Source: Nipponacmea schrenckii (lineage: Eukaryota; Mollusca; Gastropoda; Lottiidae). Taken from it: a DNA stretch of 64,000 nt. The stretch lies in the NCBI GenBank assembly GCA_030562195.1, contig CM060202.1, positions 6,510,001 to 6,574,000 on the forward strand. The letters are read 5' to 3'. The position numbers were made by a program, and so were the translations under genes. The notes beneath the pieces were generated by a model. It searched no databases and was not told where the DNA came from. It saw only the letters and a program-made list of their open reading frames with translations. Of this stretch, positions 21,172 through 32,408 are shown piece by piece (position 1 is the stretch's first letter; each line of letters starts with the position of its first letter).

Positions 21172-23938
21172 CCCGGTGTAGCAGTTTGAGATGTCCACCA
21201 GTTTGAGATGTCCAATTTGTATTACGCATGCGTTGATCGAACGTCATAGCGTGTGACGGTGAACATTTTATTTCGCCAGTTTCAGATGTCCAATTTCATA
21301 GATAATTTACATTTTCTCAAAATATTTAGTTTAAGTAATGTTGAAGGGTGACATGAAATCATTTCATACTCCAATTTACTTTAATAAAAACGTTTCACAA
21401 TGCCAAAATATCCCTCAGTATTCAACTTTAGGCAAAATAAGACGATCGTATTTTCACGACTTTGTTGTACTAAGCCATAGAGTTCTATATAACTCTATGT
21501 ACTAAGCTAACTCAAGGTGGTTGCTAAATGCTACATTTAAAAACTTTCGATCGTACAATTTCCGAATCATTTTTAGCCTATTTCCTTTTCATCGTGATAT
21601 TGAATACTTCTTGCTTTATTTTTTCAAAACCTTTCTAAATGACATACAACTCTGCACAATAACTTACAAAGTTAAACGACGAAAACTTTGATTGATCGAC
21701 CTTGAACTTGTACGAGGAAAAGGTAGTGACTAAATAATATACAGAGAAACTGACGATCAACGAGGACCGATTATATTTTCTATTTTTTAAACATTTTCAC
21801 CCACAATTGATAAAGATAGCAACCAAACAATCTTTCATTGTTTTCTATAAAAGTTTTCTTTTTTACAGCTGCTTGGGCTACAGTCATAACTGAGATTTTT
21901 CGAAAAAATGACTATTCCGAGCAATCAAACTTAGGCTAGGCCTAGGCCTACTTTTTAACTCCAATTCTGTAAACAGGAATTGACATTATTGAAATTTGGC
22001 GTTTGTATTATTTTGACATCAGAAATTCTGGAAACTGCAATTTTGACAATAGTGATATTGATGTATGTGCACGTGGGCCGACTTGAATTAAATCTATTAT
22101 ATTTTATCATGGGTTAAAATAACTTGCCACCTAACCAGTGGCCTCAAATATTTGATAATAATAAACTCTTTATTTTACATGGGTCAGAATTAGGCCCAAT
22201 ACACACGGTGCCAATAAAGGTGCCATTGAAGATGTAGCATAGCCATTGTTCTTTACAAGTTGAGAAAAATAAAGAATATATCAAGAAATATTCCACCTAA
22301 ATGGTTCATAGATCGAATGCCCAACATTTTTTAGTTTTTGAGAGCCCAGTATTAGTAACGAGCCTTGTAAGATTATTAAAAGAACAACACTGTAAAAGCT
22401 ATGATTGATATCTTTCCAGCTGGAATTAGACTAATTGTACCCTGGACATTGACTGTTCAGCAGAGTAAGTTTGTAAAAGCACAAAACTCTGGTTATAATA
22501 CATGTTTATAGATTGTTTTTGCAGAACATGTAATGTCTCTTTAAATATATTGAAAACATCATTATTAAATGACAACAATAGTATTTTTTGAAACTTTGGA
22601 AACCACAGCATCTGGACAGTCTGTTGATAAAGCACAATATAGGTCTGTAAATGTAAACATATTACATTTACTGATACCTAAGGCACATCTTTCACTAATG
22701 TAGGTTCTAGTCATTTTTCAGTATCATTCCAATGGCAAAGTCTGTACTTCCTCACAAAAACTTTTCTCCAATAGTCCATGTTGATCGATTTTGCCTATAG
22801 AAGTAAAAAAAATAAATATTTTAAGCTATATTTATACAACAAATTACAATGGATCAATTTGTAATATTTTATTATTCAAATCACATATCAAATTTAGATG
22901 GACATGGGATATTGGATTGGAACAATAGAACGTATTTTAATTTATCTTATTAATTTTTGGATAGTTAAGGTCTATAACTGAGTTTAACTTAGTATAAGGC
23001 CTATACTGTATGAAATAGGCTATCTGCTAGTCCTATACACAGTCTTGAAGATTTCAAAATGGCCTAAATGAAAGATTTACTTGATATTAAGAACCTTTTC
23101 ACAAATGGTAGAGATGCAAAATGGTTGTGAACTAGGCCTATGTTTGTGTGTGTTATTTTATAAGCCATGCCTATTGGGGCTAGATTGGAAATTAAACTGA
23201 AACATGCAACACTCCTTTTTCTGTTCTTCCCTAGCCTAGGACTTTTGAACACAAATTATAAATTTAGGTTAAAGAGTAAATATTTACCCAGCAAAAAAGG
23301 TAGAATATACTGACTGTTTCACCATTTTTTGAATCACGACCCGTGTCTTGTAAGGAGTTGTAAGGATCATCATGTCTTCTTCTTTCTTCTAGTCTACTAC
23401 ACTTACACGATTAGGCCTAGTTCCCAGGGGGCCTAGCCTACTAACACTGACTGAGTATTGACTCATGTTTCTTGTCTTGTCTTCACCCAAAATCGCTTCT
23501 TCAAGTCATTTATAGAAGTTGGCACCGTTGGTAGATAGTCTCTGAAAATTTCATCTAAATCCCTTTTAATAGCAAACAGCTTTCAAATCTTCCACAATTT
23601 TGACAACTCACAAAGACGCCATTAGGCTATTATTGATGTCTACGCTTGACTTCAAACAGTTTGTTTTCATTTTGTGACCTCGGTCGTTATACCATACCAA
23701 ATCGGAATCATGACAACTCGGACCAAAGACAACTCGGACTAGGCCTAGTACGCGTAGCCTAGGCCTACTAATTTTTTTTATGCTTATTTGTTTAAAACAA
23801 CATGTCTTTCCAAAATGGACATCCTAACACGCCCGGACATCTCAAACTGTCTCGGTCACAGTTTGAAATGTCCGCGACTAGTGCGCATGTGCTATTGGAC
23901 ATTTCAAACTGCTGGACATCTCAAACTGTCACACCGGG
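21172..23938. mobile_element. 2.8-kb element with inverted ends and repeated 15-mers, superfamily unknown
   Basis: The left end CCCGGTGTAGCAGTTTGAG and, inverted, the right end CCCGGTGTGACAGTTTGAG match over about 45 bases with few differences. Both ends carry several copies of the 15-mer CAGTTTGARATGTCC: three on the left, four or more on the right in both orientations. The interior (21300-23800) has no ORF longer than about 70 codons that looks real, and no transposase was recognised. Target duplications are not clear. It sits wholly inside the larger inverted-repeat insertion. Confidence 0.65.
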
Positions 23939-23959
23939 ATAAACATTGCCGTGGTGTAT

Positions 23960-24346
23960 TTATAAAAAAAACAACAATTTGTTTATATTCAGAAAGCGAC
24001 ACAAAACAGAAAGTGATTCGGAATCAATATTATTTTATTTATAGCTCTATGATTTTTGACACATCGCGCGCCACCTGGTGTCGGCATAGATTTCACGAAA
24101 CCCAGAATTTTCACGAAATGGCCAGATTTTTCGCGAAACGAATAGATTTTTCAAGAAACGGCCAGAATTTTTAACGAAACGACCAAATTTTTCACGAAAC
24201 GAATAGATTTTCTTCGAAACAGTTAGAATCTACTAAACTAATTTAGAATCTGTGTACTGACCATTGTATTTCCATAGAATAAACAGTAAATGGTTATTAT
24301 TCTATGGTATGTCTATGTAACTATCTTTTGCGTTTATGGCGTTCAT
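23960..24346 (-). repeat. Right terminal inverted repeat of the large insertion in gene A intron 1
   Basis: Counterpart of 5196-5500, with the same 20-base GAAACG-type units in inverted orientation (24090-24215). A stretch of about 65 bases with the palindrome CCATAGAATAA...TTATTCTATGG lies between GTCAGT and AAAAG and is absent from the left repeat, so it is probably a later small insertion. Confidence 0.75.
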
Positions 24347-24743
24347 TAGATGATCTTCGCTGTCAGCATTGGTTCTTACCGTCATGACGTCGTTTGCTTG
24401 GATACGTTGAAAATGTCGGACGAGAGTTCTAATCGACCGGCGTGTGAACGCCCCATGACCTTGAATAAGTCATCTTCATTCATAAATGAACTGAACAGGT
24501 ACGGATAATCCGGGAAAGATCAATGCCTAGAGGTTTGGCCAAGGACCAGCTGGTCGAAAGGACCCCCGTCACAGACATAGACACTTATTATAGACTATCC
24601 AGTCCACACGAACCTGTGGTCATCTCAAATACAGATGGTAGGCAGTTTGAAATATGGGTAGGCCTACCAGGTAAGTCAAACAATAGGCCTATTAGTGAAA
24701 CTTCCTCTACCCATGTAAAAATTAAATTTAAAAAAAGGTTTAC

Positions 24744-25056
24744 CTTTGGGAAATATAGTTTCCATACCGACGTCTATAACAGATGTGTTAGTGGAACAAC
24801 TTGGAAATGTATCATATAAATAACACGTCCGACGACATACATGATACGCCACTCCAAAACAAAGGCCATCAGCAACACAGGATTGGACACATCCGACTCG
24901 ACTTTTAATATTCTCTTGGCGATAGTATCCTGCTAAAAGTTTATCCTTTAAATATAAGGTGAAAAATGTTGAGGATATTTCAAAACTTTCAGGAATCAAC
25001 CAAAAGAATGTGAATATCCTGAGCAACAGAAACATTTTTCTTTTATTTTCAATCAT
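24744..25056 (-). CDS. Gene A, exon 1: signal peptide and PAN/Apple-like domain
   Basis: It has 104 codons plus one base, ending at the phase-1 donor CCCAAAG|GTAAAC. Residues 8-21 are a hydrophobic signal sequence. Six cysteines (56, 60, 66, 74, 78, 87) in CxxxCxxxxxC...CxxxC spacing with FGVAYH between them fit a PAN/Apple-like fold, a secreted protein- or sugar-binding module. The intron flank at 24570-24740 aligns with the 5' part of gene C intron 1. Exons 2-3 at 3994-4801 carry the matching 3' part. This is therefore taken as the first exon of the same gene, about 19.9 kb away. The ORF on the opposite strand (24523-24819) is a shadow. Confidence 0.75.
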
Positions 25057-25213
25057 GTGATTTGATCTAAAATAAAAACTTCTTAACGTCCTATGCTCCT
25101 TATGCGTGACAACTGATCAAATGAAAATTCAAGACAATCCCTTGCCATGGCAAACTTACCATAGACACAAGCCTTCTTAATCAATTGCGCAGGTAAGCTT
25201 ATAAGATAATAGC

Positions 25214-25232
25214 TATAGCGTCCCGATGTATA
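25214..25232 (-). promoter_or_regulatory. Conserved core-promoter block of gene A
   Basis: Read on the minus strand this is TATACATCGGGACGCTATA, identical in all five gene copies and ending in a TATA-like stretch. Here it lies 158-176 bases before the ATG. Conservation in an otherwise drifting upstream region suggests a promoter element; function is inferred. Confidence 0.55.
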
Positions 25233-25607
25233 ACTAGAGTTTTTATTGAAATACAACGATACGAACCACATGGGATTTAAAGATAGTGTGAGGTAATAGT
25301 GTCCCCATTCTTGATTCCAGAATCAAGAATCCTCTTGGTAAATTAATCTTTAAATTTTTTTGATGAAAGACCGATCAGCTAATATCAAGCAATAGGCTAC
25401 ATGTAACAACAAATCATTTGACATATATGCATACATTAAAAAAACATGATCAATACACAAATACATTTCATATATATATTTTGCCATTACCATATTATGC
25501 ATACATAATAGCTTATAAATGCATTATACATACGTAACATATTGGAAATCATAAGCTATTTAAAACGGTTTATTGTTCCGAAGCCACTTTTGTGTATAGG
25601 AACTTAA

Positions 25608-26095
25608 AGAGGCCCAGGCTTTATTTGCTTCGGACAATCATCCGACAGCCTCAAACACATGAAATCTTTTGGTTAGCTAATCAGAAATAGTCTACAGAGC
25701 TTAAATTTGAAATTTGAGCCTTCAAATCCATGTGTATCCATAATTATCCGTGTTTGAAAAATCATAATGTCGTAAGAAATTACGAACGTCCCGCCATATT
25801 GGAAACGGTTCGTCTTGATAATCAAAGAGTTATCCTTCCCGTCGTGCAATAGCGGTCATCTATATAAATAGACTACAACGCATTCTCAATTGTAGACTTT
25901 GTCAACAGGACACACAATTTTCAGACTGACTGGAGACCAGCCGCGTACAGCACGGAAAAAAATGAAAAGTGAAATTTTTTGTTTGAGGTATATTTCAAGG
26001 TATTTTGCGATTTTCTTAGAGCTTGAGTATTTCTGAGGACTGTTTAAATGTAACAAAGGCCCAATACGACCCCTAAAAATCAAGCCTGGGCCTCT
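25608..26095. mobile_element. TTAA-flanked MITE, family 2 copy 1
   Basis: TTAA lies at 25604-25607 and 26096-26099. The inverted ends are AGAGGCCCAGGCTTTATTT and its near match on the right. The interior is homologous to 49580-50050 ('acaatcatccgacagcctcaaacacatg'). There is no coding capacity; ORFs inside it recur only because the element recurs. The target suggests a piggyBac- or Kolobok-type parent. Confidence 0.75.
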
Positions 26096-26324
26096 TTAAA
26101 GTTATGAAAGGCATCCTAATGTCTTGGTTGTTAAATGTACCAATGCAAAAACATAATGTGTTATTTAAAAACAAGAAAATACTATAATTGCTTACAATTA
26201 TGAACGTATTTCGACAGCCTTAAAATATTATGTAGGCTAAATTTGCAATGACCTAAATCTAGACAATATATTGAATATCATTTGACCTAGTTTTCAAAGT
26301 CATAAAATAATTAGGCAACACTCC

Positions 26325-27060
26325 GTAACGGTTAAAGATGGCGAAAATATGAAAATTATCAATTTTTGCTGTATTTATGTACACTTATCTCTATGATTTT
26401 TTTTTAAGTAAGTCAAATTAAAAAATACCGTCTCGTAGACAATATATTGAATATTATTTGACCTAATTTTCAAGGCCATAGATTAAGTGGGTCACACCTT
26501 CCGTAGCCGTTAAAGTGACCAAATTTTGAAAAAAATCGAAATTTGAATAAGTCGAAAAAAAAAAAATACGAAATTTAAAAATCGGTCTCCAAAAAAAGGT
26601 AGATAATGATCCAATGTATCTATGTGTTATATTTCATCAAAATCGGTCTTTCAATAGTGTCTGAATTTCGACTTTAAGAATTGTAACGAAAAATTCAAAA
26701 TGGCGGCCGATATGGCAGCTTTACCTCATTATTTAGGTCAAATCGATTACTATTGACAAGTTATTTATAAACAGTTTTCACTTTTCACCTAGCTGTTATA
26801 GACCGGAAGTAACGTAATAACGTCATTTGAGGCTAAACTGGAAGTCGATTTTTTTTTCAAAATTTTTCAAAAATTATCATAAAAAATAAAAATAATCATA
26901 TCGCCTATCAACTGGTAAAGTTTCAAAATTTTATATTAAAACGAGAAATCACGGTCTGAATTTGTTGCCGATGACCATTGAATATTGAATTGCACATCGT
27001 AGGTAAAATATTTAACCGAATTGCATAAAACCTATAATTGTTAGTTGACAAATACATTGA
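26325..27060. repeat. Dispersed ~735-bp repeat, copy 1
   Basis: It matches 43252-43975 in the same orientation, from 'taacggttaaagatggcgaa' to 'ttgacaaatacattgaag'. Non-coding. It contains short direct repetitions of 'caatatattgaatatcatttgacctagttttcaa', a phrase also found at 10109-10236. Class unknown. Confidence 0.7.
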
Positions 27061-27600
27061 AGAATCTTCTTGGTAAATTAATTTTTAATGTATTTTATGA
27101 AAGACCGATCAGCTAATATCAAACAATAGGCTACATGTAACAAAAAATCATTTGTTATATGCATACATTAATAAACATGATCAATACACATGTACATTTC
27201 ATGCAAAAACATAATGTGATATTTTAAAACAAAGAAAATATTATTCCCTTTATCGAGCGCCCAAAATCGAACGTTATCAAGAACAACAAAATCTCTTTTG
27301 TTTGTATATTTGTTTCATGGAGTGGTATATTGGAATGTATATTGTGAGAAGATATTTTACATTCCGGTTTTAATATGATTCTAATTATTGATCTACCATG
27401 AAAAAAAATTCAAACAGAATGGTCATAGATGTATTTTTTATTTGTATAGACTATGTTTTTATGTAAAACAAAGTATCAGTATTTAAAAGACCTAGCCCAA
27501 TTTTGTAACAATTCTTCAAATACAAATCTTGCCTAACAAATGTTGCTTAACAATTCACCAAATACATTTCTCAATTATCAAACAGCGCCATTTGTTGTTA

Positions 27601-27765
27601 GCGTAATATCTTACATTTTGCCCATACCATAAATATATATAATGATTGTTGTTAGCATAAATATATTACATTTTGCCCATAACATAAATATATATAATGA
27701 TTGTTGTTAGCATAAATATCTGACATTTTGCCCATACCATAAATATATATAATGATTGTTGTTAG
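27601..27765. repeat. 55-bp tandem repeat, three units
   Basis: Units begin at 27601, 27655 and 27710 with GCATAAATAT and contain ACATTTTGCCCATACCAT. Units differ at only a few bases. No gene nearby. Confidence 0.85.
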
Positions 27766-27914
27766 CACATCTGATATAGACGATAGATTCTGATAGCGAC
27801 GTAATGCCAAACTGAAACGGACGGTCTTTTGATAGATTGAAAGGTTGTAGTCATGTACAAATTAAAATTAAAAGGTACATATTGTGTATTGTACCACAAA
27901 TAACAAAAATTCTG

Positions 27915-28043
27915 AGATTTAGAGGGGGTTTATTCGATATTTAACCATGCTTGAATATACCATTAGAGACCCTCGACCGCAAGCGGTCTCGGGATCTAAT
28001 GATTCAAGCATGGTTAAATATCGAATAAACCCCCTCTAAATCT
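27915..28043. repeat. 129-bp foldback element with perfect 42-base arms
   Basis: Left arm 27915-27956 and right arm 28002-28043 are exact reverse complements. The centre also folds (CATTAGA/TCTAATG and CCGC/GCGG), so nearly the whole unit makes one hairpin. Perfect arms imply a young insertion or gene-conversion-like repair. It abuts a 5'-truncated HINE-like element. Confidence 0.9.
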
Positions 28044-28074
28044 AAAACAGAAAGAAACATGGCTTGAGTATTGT

Positions 28075-28442
28075 TTTCTCCCAAGGATGAACCCTATTGA
28101 AAATCAGATAAATAAAAAATATTGAGTGTCAGTTATAAACATTCATTTTTGACAAAACTCGCTGAAATTGTTTAATAGAACCCAAGGATGAGCCCTATTA
28201 AAAATTAGAAATATCAAAATATTATTAAGGGTGAACCCTATTGCAAATCGTGAAAATACCGAAAAATATGTAAAGAGTTGTTATTATATTGACAGATTTT
28301 AATGAAACTAGACACCCTAGAAAAAAAGTATATGACGGAAGGTTGAATATATCATTCTGCTAATTTTTACTGTACTGAAAAGTTTTTATTCAAAATCAAT
28401 GCTGCCAGTGGGCGTATATTACCTTGCCTGGCAAGCTATCTT
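28075..28442 (+). mobile_element. HINE/Helentron-like element, copy 3 (5'-truncated)
   Basis: The interior shares the 'cccaaggatgaaccctattgaaaatcag' units of copy 1. The 3' end is GTGGGCGTATATTACC then CTTGCCTGGCAAG and CTATCTT. The TATACGCCCAC start is missing. Confidence 0.65.
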
Positions 28443-28572
28443 CACAATGGTCAAGGTATCACTTTCTACAGACGGTTATGACTCTATCCCAGTGCATCTT
28501 ATTCTTATAATCCGATTCCCATCCCAAGGGGTGTGTACAAAACGAAGACCCAAAGACCTAAGACCTAAAAAA

Positions 28573-29040
28573 GGAAGACCCCACGAGGTAAAAGACGAAG
28601 ACCTAAAAAAGGAAGACCCCACGAGGTAAAAAACGAAGACCCCGTGAAAAAATCCGACAAGGCATAGGAATATTCCATTGAAATTTTACTCGAATGTTAA
28701 GCATGTCAATACGCCCAATTTCCCCAGAAAGTGAGCAAAATCCATCACCCCCTCCCTTCCCTACAGGGTGAAACATAAAAACGGACGTAAAAAAGAGTTA
28801 TAAAAGGAAGACCCCACCAGGTAAAAAACGAAGACCCCGTGAAAAAATCCGACAAGGCATAGGAATATTCCATTTAATTTTACTCGAGGGTTAAGCATGT
28901 CAATACGCCAATTTCCCTAGAAAATGAGCAAAATCCATCACTCCCTCCCTTCCCTACAGGGTGAAACATAAATACGGACGTAAAAAAAAGGTATAAAAGG
29001 AAGACCCCACCAGGTAAATAACGAAGACCCTGTGAAAAAA
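28573..29040. repeat. ~194-bp minisatellite (about 2.3 units)
   Basis: Units start with GGAAGACCCCAC at about 28611, 28806 and 28999, and a short 38-base version stands at 28573. Each contains GAAGACCCCGTGAAAAAATC and 'aagcatgtcaatacgcc'. The ORF running into it is a by-product. Confidence 0.8.
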
Positions 29041-32000
29041 GCAACTGCTTTCAAAACGTATGGTTTGTTCATTAAAGATCCAGTTTTACTGTTTTAGAAA
29101 CACTCTTAATTTGTTGTTGTTGATCTACCAGCTGTAGAATGATACCGAATGCTCTTAAGAACTAGATCTGTTCCTCACAAATCTGGTAGCTTCCATGCTT
29201 TTTAGCATTTTGTTGTGTATAATGGGTATAAAACAAACAATTTAAGGATTATATGTAGATTATTGTTGCGTCTATTTGATGAGACCATTCATGCAAGATA
29301 TTTAACGTGCGACAATTGCACGTCCACCAAACAAAAAACGCAAAGAAAATCTAAATTTAATATTTATACTGTATTTACAGTCGATTGTTCATGAATCTTT
29401 AACTTTTTAAGGATGTTTTTGCTACAGTGGCTATGATACATATAAATTATTATAATCTGTAATACAGCTCCTGTAAATCAACCCAATAGGTGTGAAATTA
29501 ACCCAGTAACTGCATGTCCTTGTTACATAACCTTTATTACTCCTTGTCTACTTTAATACCTTGTCTCAATAAAGAGTTAATTTGAAAAATAAAATTTGTG
29601 TTTGTTTTGTTTATGATTAATATTTCATATATTTATTGAAAACTGTTAAATTGTACATTATCAATTTGTTCGAATTTGGTTTAAGATAAATAGAACTAAA
29701 ATAAAAAATTATGAATGTAAAATTCGCTTATGCGAATTATTCACTATTTTTTAATAGTTTACGGTCTATAGCTAAAATAAAGATATTGTTAAAATTTTGA
29801 CGGCAAGCACATTGCAAAAATATCAGTTCGAAGTTCATGTGATATGATGTTCTGAAGATAAAAGAAATGCATGTATGCAAATTATCCATGTTCAGACCCG
29901 TATAAAAATAAAGGAAATTTACCAAAAACAGAATGTAGGTATTATATAAAAGTCTACAGAAGGTCAGGGTCAAAAGTTATGACTTAACAACCCAAAGCCT
30001 ATAATAAATATTTAATTTTGTCATTTCCGGACTTTTCCGGGAAATTTCGGAAAATATATAACAGAAATCAACAATAGAATCAAACGTTCAAGGAAATACA
30101 TATTTGTTTGCAGTATAAAATATGTGAATTTTGAGTGAAATATTAAGAACGAAATGAAGGAAAATCTTGCCAATCACATTGCAATACTAAAAAAATATCC
30201 GTAAACACGATATTCAGATATACATTATATAAATATAAGAATAAACAAAACCGTTTTATACCGAACTAAAAATACTTTCTCATAATCAGTAACAAAATGC
30301 GTAATAGTTTTGCTGGTGACTGGCCAACCACCATACCGTATACAATTTAAATATACTTATATCTAAATTATTGCGATCAAATAAATGCTTGATTGTAGGG
30401 ACAATCATTAATAGCAAATTTAACACATATAACAAAACAACCACCATCTTGGCATTACATTTGGTATTTCATACATTACTCTCATGGTTCTGACTCTTAT
30501 TAAGTCAGCTATAATACGGCAAGTCGCAAAAAGTGAATAGCAAAACCGAAGCTTGGAAAACAAGAGAAATCCGTTTGTTAAATGTTTTGACTATTCTTTA
30601 GCAAAATTAGCGCATAGATTTTAGATAAAATCTGTTTGGTACGGTGGCTCGTTTAGGACACAATTTTGTTTTTTGATTTTTTATTTTTGTTCGCCGAATT
30701 TTCATTTTTGTCTGCGAATTTTTATTTAAGTTTGCAAAATTTCTATTTTTGTTCACCGATTTATTATTTTTGTCCGCGATTTTTTATTTAAGTTTACAGA
30801 ATTATTATTTAAGTTTGCAGAATTATTATTTTTGTATGCAGAATTATTATTTTTGTACGCAGATTTATTATTTTTGTTCACCGATTTATTATATTTGTTC
30901 GCGATTTTTTATTTAAGTTTGCAGAATTATTATTTTTGTACGAAGAATTATTATTTTTGTCTGCGAATTTTGGCGGACAAAAATAATAAATCGGCGAACA
31001 AAAATAATAAATCGGCGAACAAAGATAATAATTCTGCAAACTTAAATAATAATTCTGCAAACTTAAATAATAAATCATGGACAAAAATAATAAATCGGCA
31101 GACAAAAATAATAAATCGGCGAACAAAAATAGAAATTCTGCAAACTTAAATAATAAATCGGCGAAAATAAAAAATAATTCTGTAAACTCAAATAAAAAAT
31201 CGCGAACAAAAATAATAAATAGGTGAACAAAAATAGAAATTCTGCAATCTTAAATAAAAATTCGTAGACAAAAATGATAATTCGGCGAACAAAAATAAAA
31301 ATTCTGCAAACTTAAATAAAAAATCAAAAGACAAAAATGTGTCCTAAACGAGCCACCGTAGTTTGGAAATTATTTAACTAAAAGGTATTCATTCATTTAG
31401 CCCTATCAAATAGATTTGTTTCAAAATTTCATTGCCAAAAGAAGAATAAATATTTCTTGAAGGTAAAAATTAAAGTAAATAACAAAAAACAATTGCAATA
31501 GGTCACAATTTGACGATTCATGTTTGAATCTCAACAAGCAAGACAGAATTTAGTTATTCAACTTGCGAGTATTACAAACCTACTGAATATAAAAAAAAAA
31601 TCTGGGTTATTTATAGCTTCAAAAATTGATTTAAATCTTGAAAATGAAAAAAAAAAAATATTTACTAACATACCCTATTGAAAGTAATTTTGTTTCCTTG
31701 AATGTATTGACCTAGACGTTGAAAAGGAGAAAAAGCAACACAATATTATAAACAGTATGTCCAAAAAGTTCAAATACACCTAGGCACAGTTTCATTAATT
31801 AAAAAAAACAAAAAAACCACACCAATAGATGAACGACTGGAACAGAAATAAAGGATGGTAACGCAACTGAACTGCAAATAGAAAGGTCTAACTCTGATCT
31901 GTACTTTACTTATATCTCTCTACATGGCCAACACCAGTAACTGATCCGTACCAAACATATTGGTAGTTACTTTTAGTGAACGGATCAGGTTACAAATTCT

Positions 32001-32300
32001 CTTCTATCCATTTACCAAGTTTCGAGCATATAGCTTAAATCCACATACATATCCGACAGTTTGTATTCAATTCTTAAGTCCAACAAATAATCCGATCTTG
32101 CTCTAAGCGTATGCAATGAAACGCTGAAAATTAGACTACAAAGTATTTGACTATTTCTTATAAACGATATAGATCTGATGCCGTTCGGAGCCTCGACTAT
32201 TTAATACGTTGTGTATAGCAGAACTAAATAGAGCTCAGAGTTGTTCACAGTTAGTAAGTCAAAATGTATGAAGTTCGCCGACAAATATCACTTAAAACAA
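29041..32300. repeat. Duplicated downstream block of gene B
   Basis: Non-coding unit 3' of gene B, over 95% alike by eye to 36239-38800 (offset 7198 bases) and, in part, to 44222-46540 and 1620-3900. It differs from its sisters mainly by the 721-base foldback insertion at 30640-31360. The repeated ORF around 29737-29973 occurs in each block only because the blocks are copies; it has no recognisable protein character. Confidence 0.85.
30640..31360. mobile_element. 721-bp foldback transposon with 6-bp target duplication
   Basis: The ends are TACGGTGGCTCGTTTAGGAC and its reverse complement, and GTTTGG is duplicated on both sides (30634-30639, 31361-31366). The interior is made almost entirely of AT-rich subunits like GAATTATTATTTTTGT(A/C)CGCAG on the left half, mirrored on the right around about 30970, so the whole unit folds back. 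The sister blocks have the empty site at 37832-37837 and 45768-45773. The two overlapping ORFs of 82 and 105 codons are repeat translations, not genes. Confidence 0.92.
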
Positions 32301-32408
32301 TTAAAATATGTAAACATTTTGAATAAAACCCACATAAACTATAAGCTTACAGATATCACAACACAACACAAGAATATATGTAGGTAATTAGGTAAAGCTA
32401 TTTGCATC

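Noticed and set aside
24523..24819. 98-codon ORF opposite gene A exon 1
   Set aside because: It starts in intron-flank sequence homologous to gene C intron 1 and runs antisense into the exon; no protein character.
27601..29040. A CRISPR-like or clustered regulatory array
   Set aside because: The direct repeats at 27601-27765 and 28573-29040 are contiguous minisatellites without unique spacers, in an animal genome.
29737..29973. A 78-codon ORF repeated at 36935-37171 and 44316-44501
   Set aside because: It recurs only because the non-coding block is duplicated. Changes between copies are not biased to silent sites, the third copy is truncated, and no domain is visible.
30832..31149. Overlapping ORFs of 105 and 82 codons on opposite strands that look like membrane and Asn-rich proteins
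   Set aside because: They are translations of the mirrored AT-rich modules of the foldback element; both strands give similar peptides because the DNA is palindromic.
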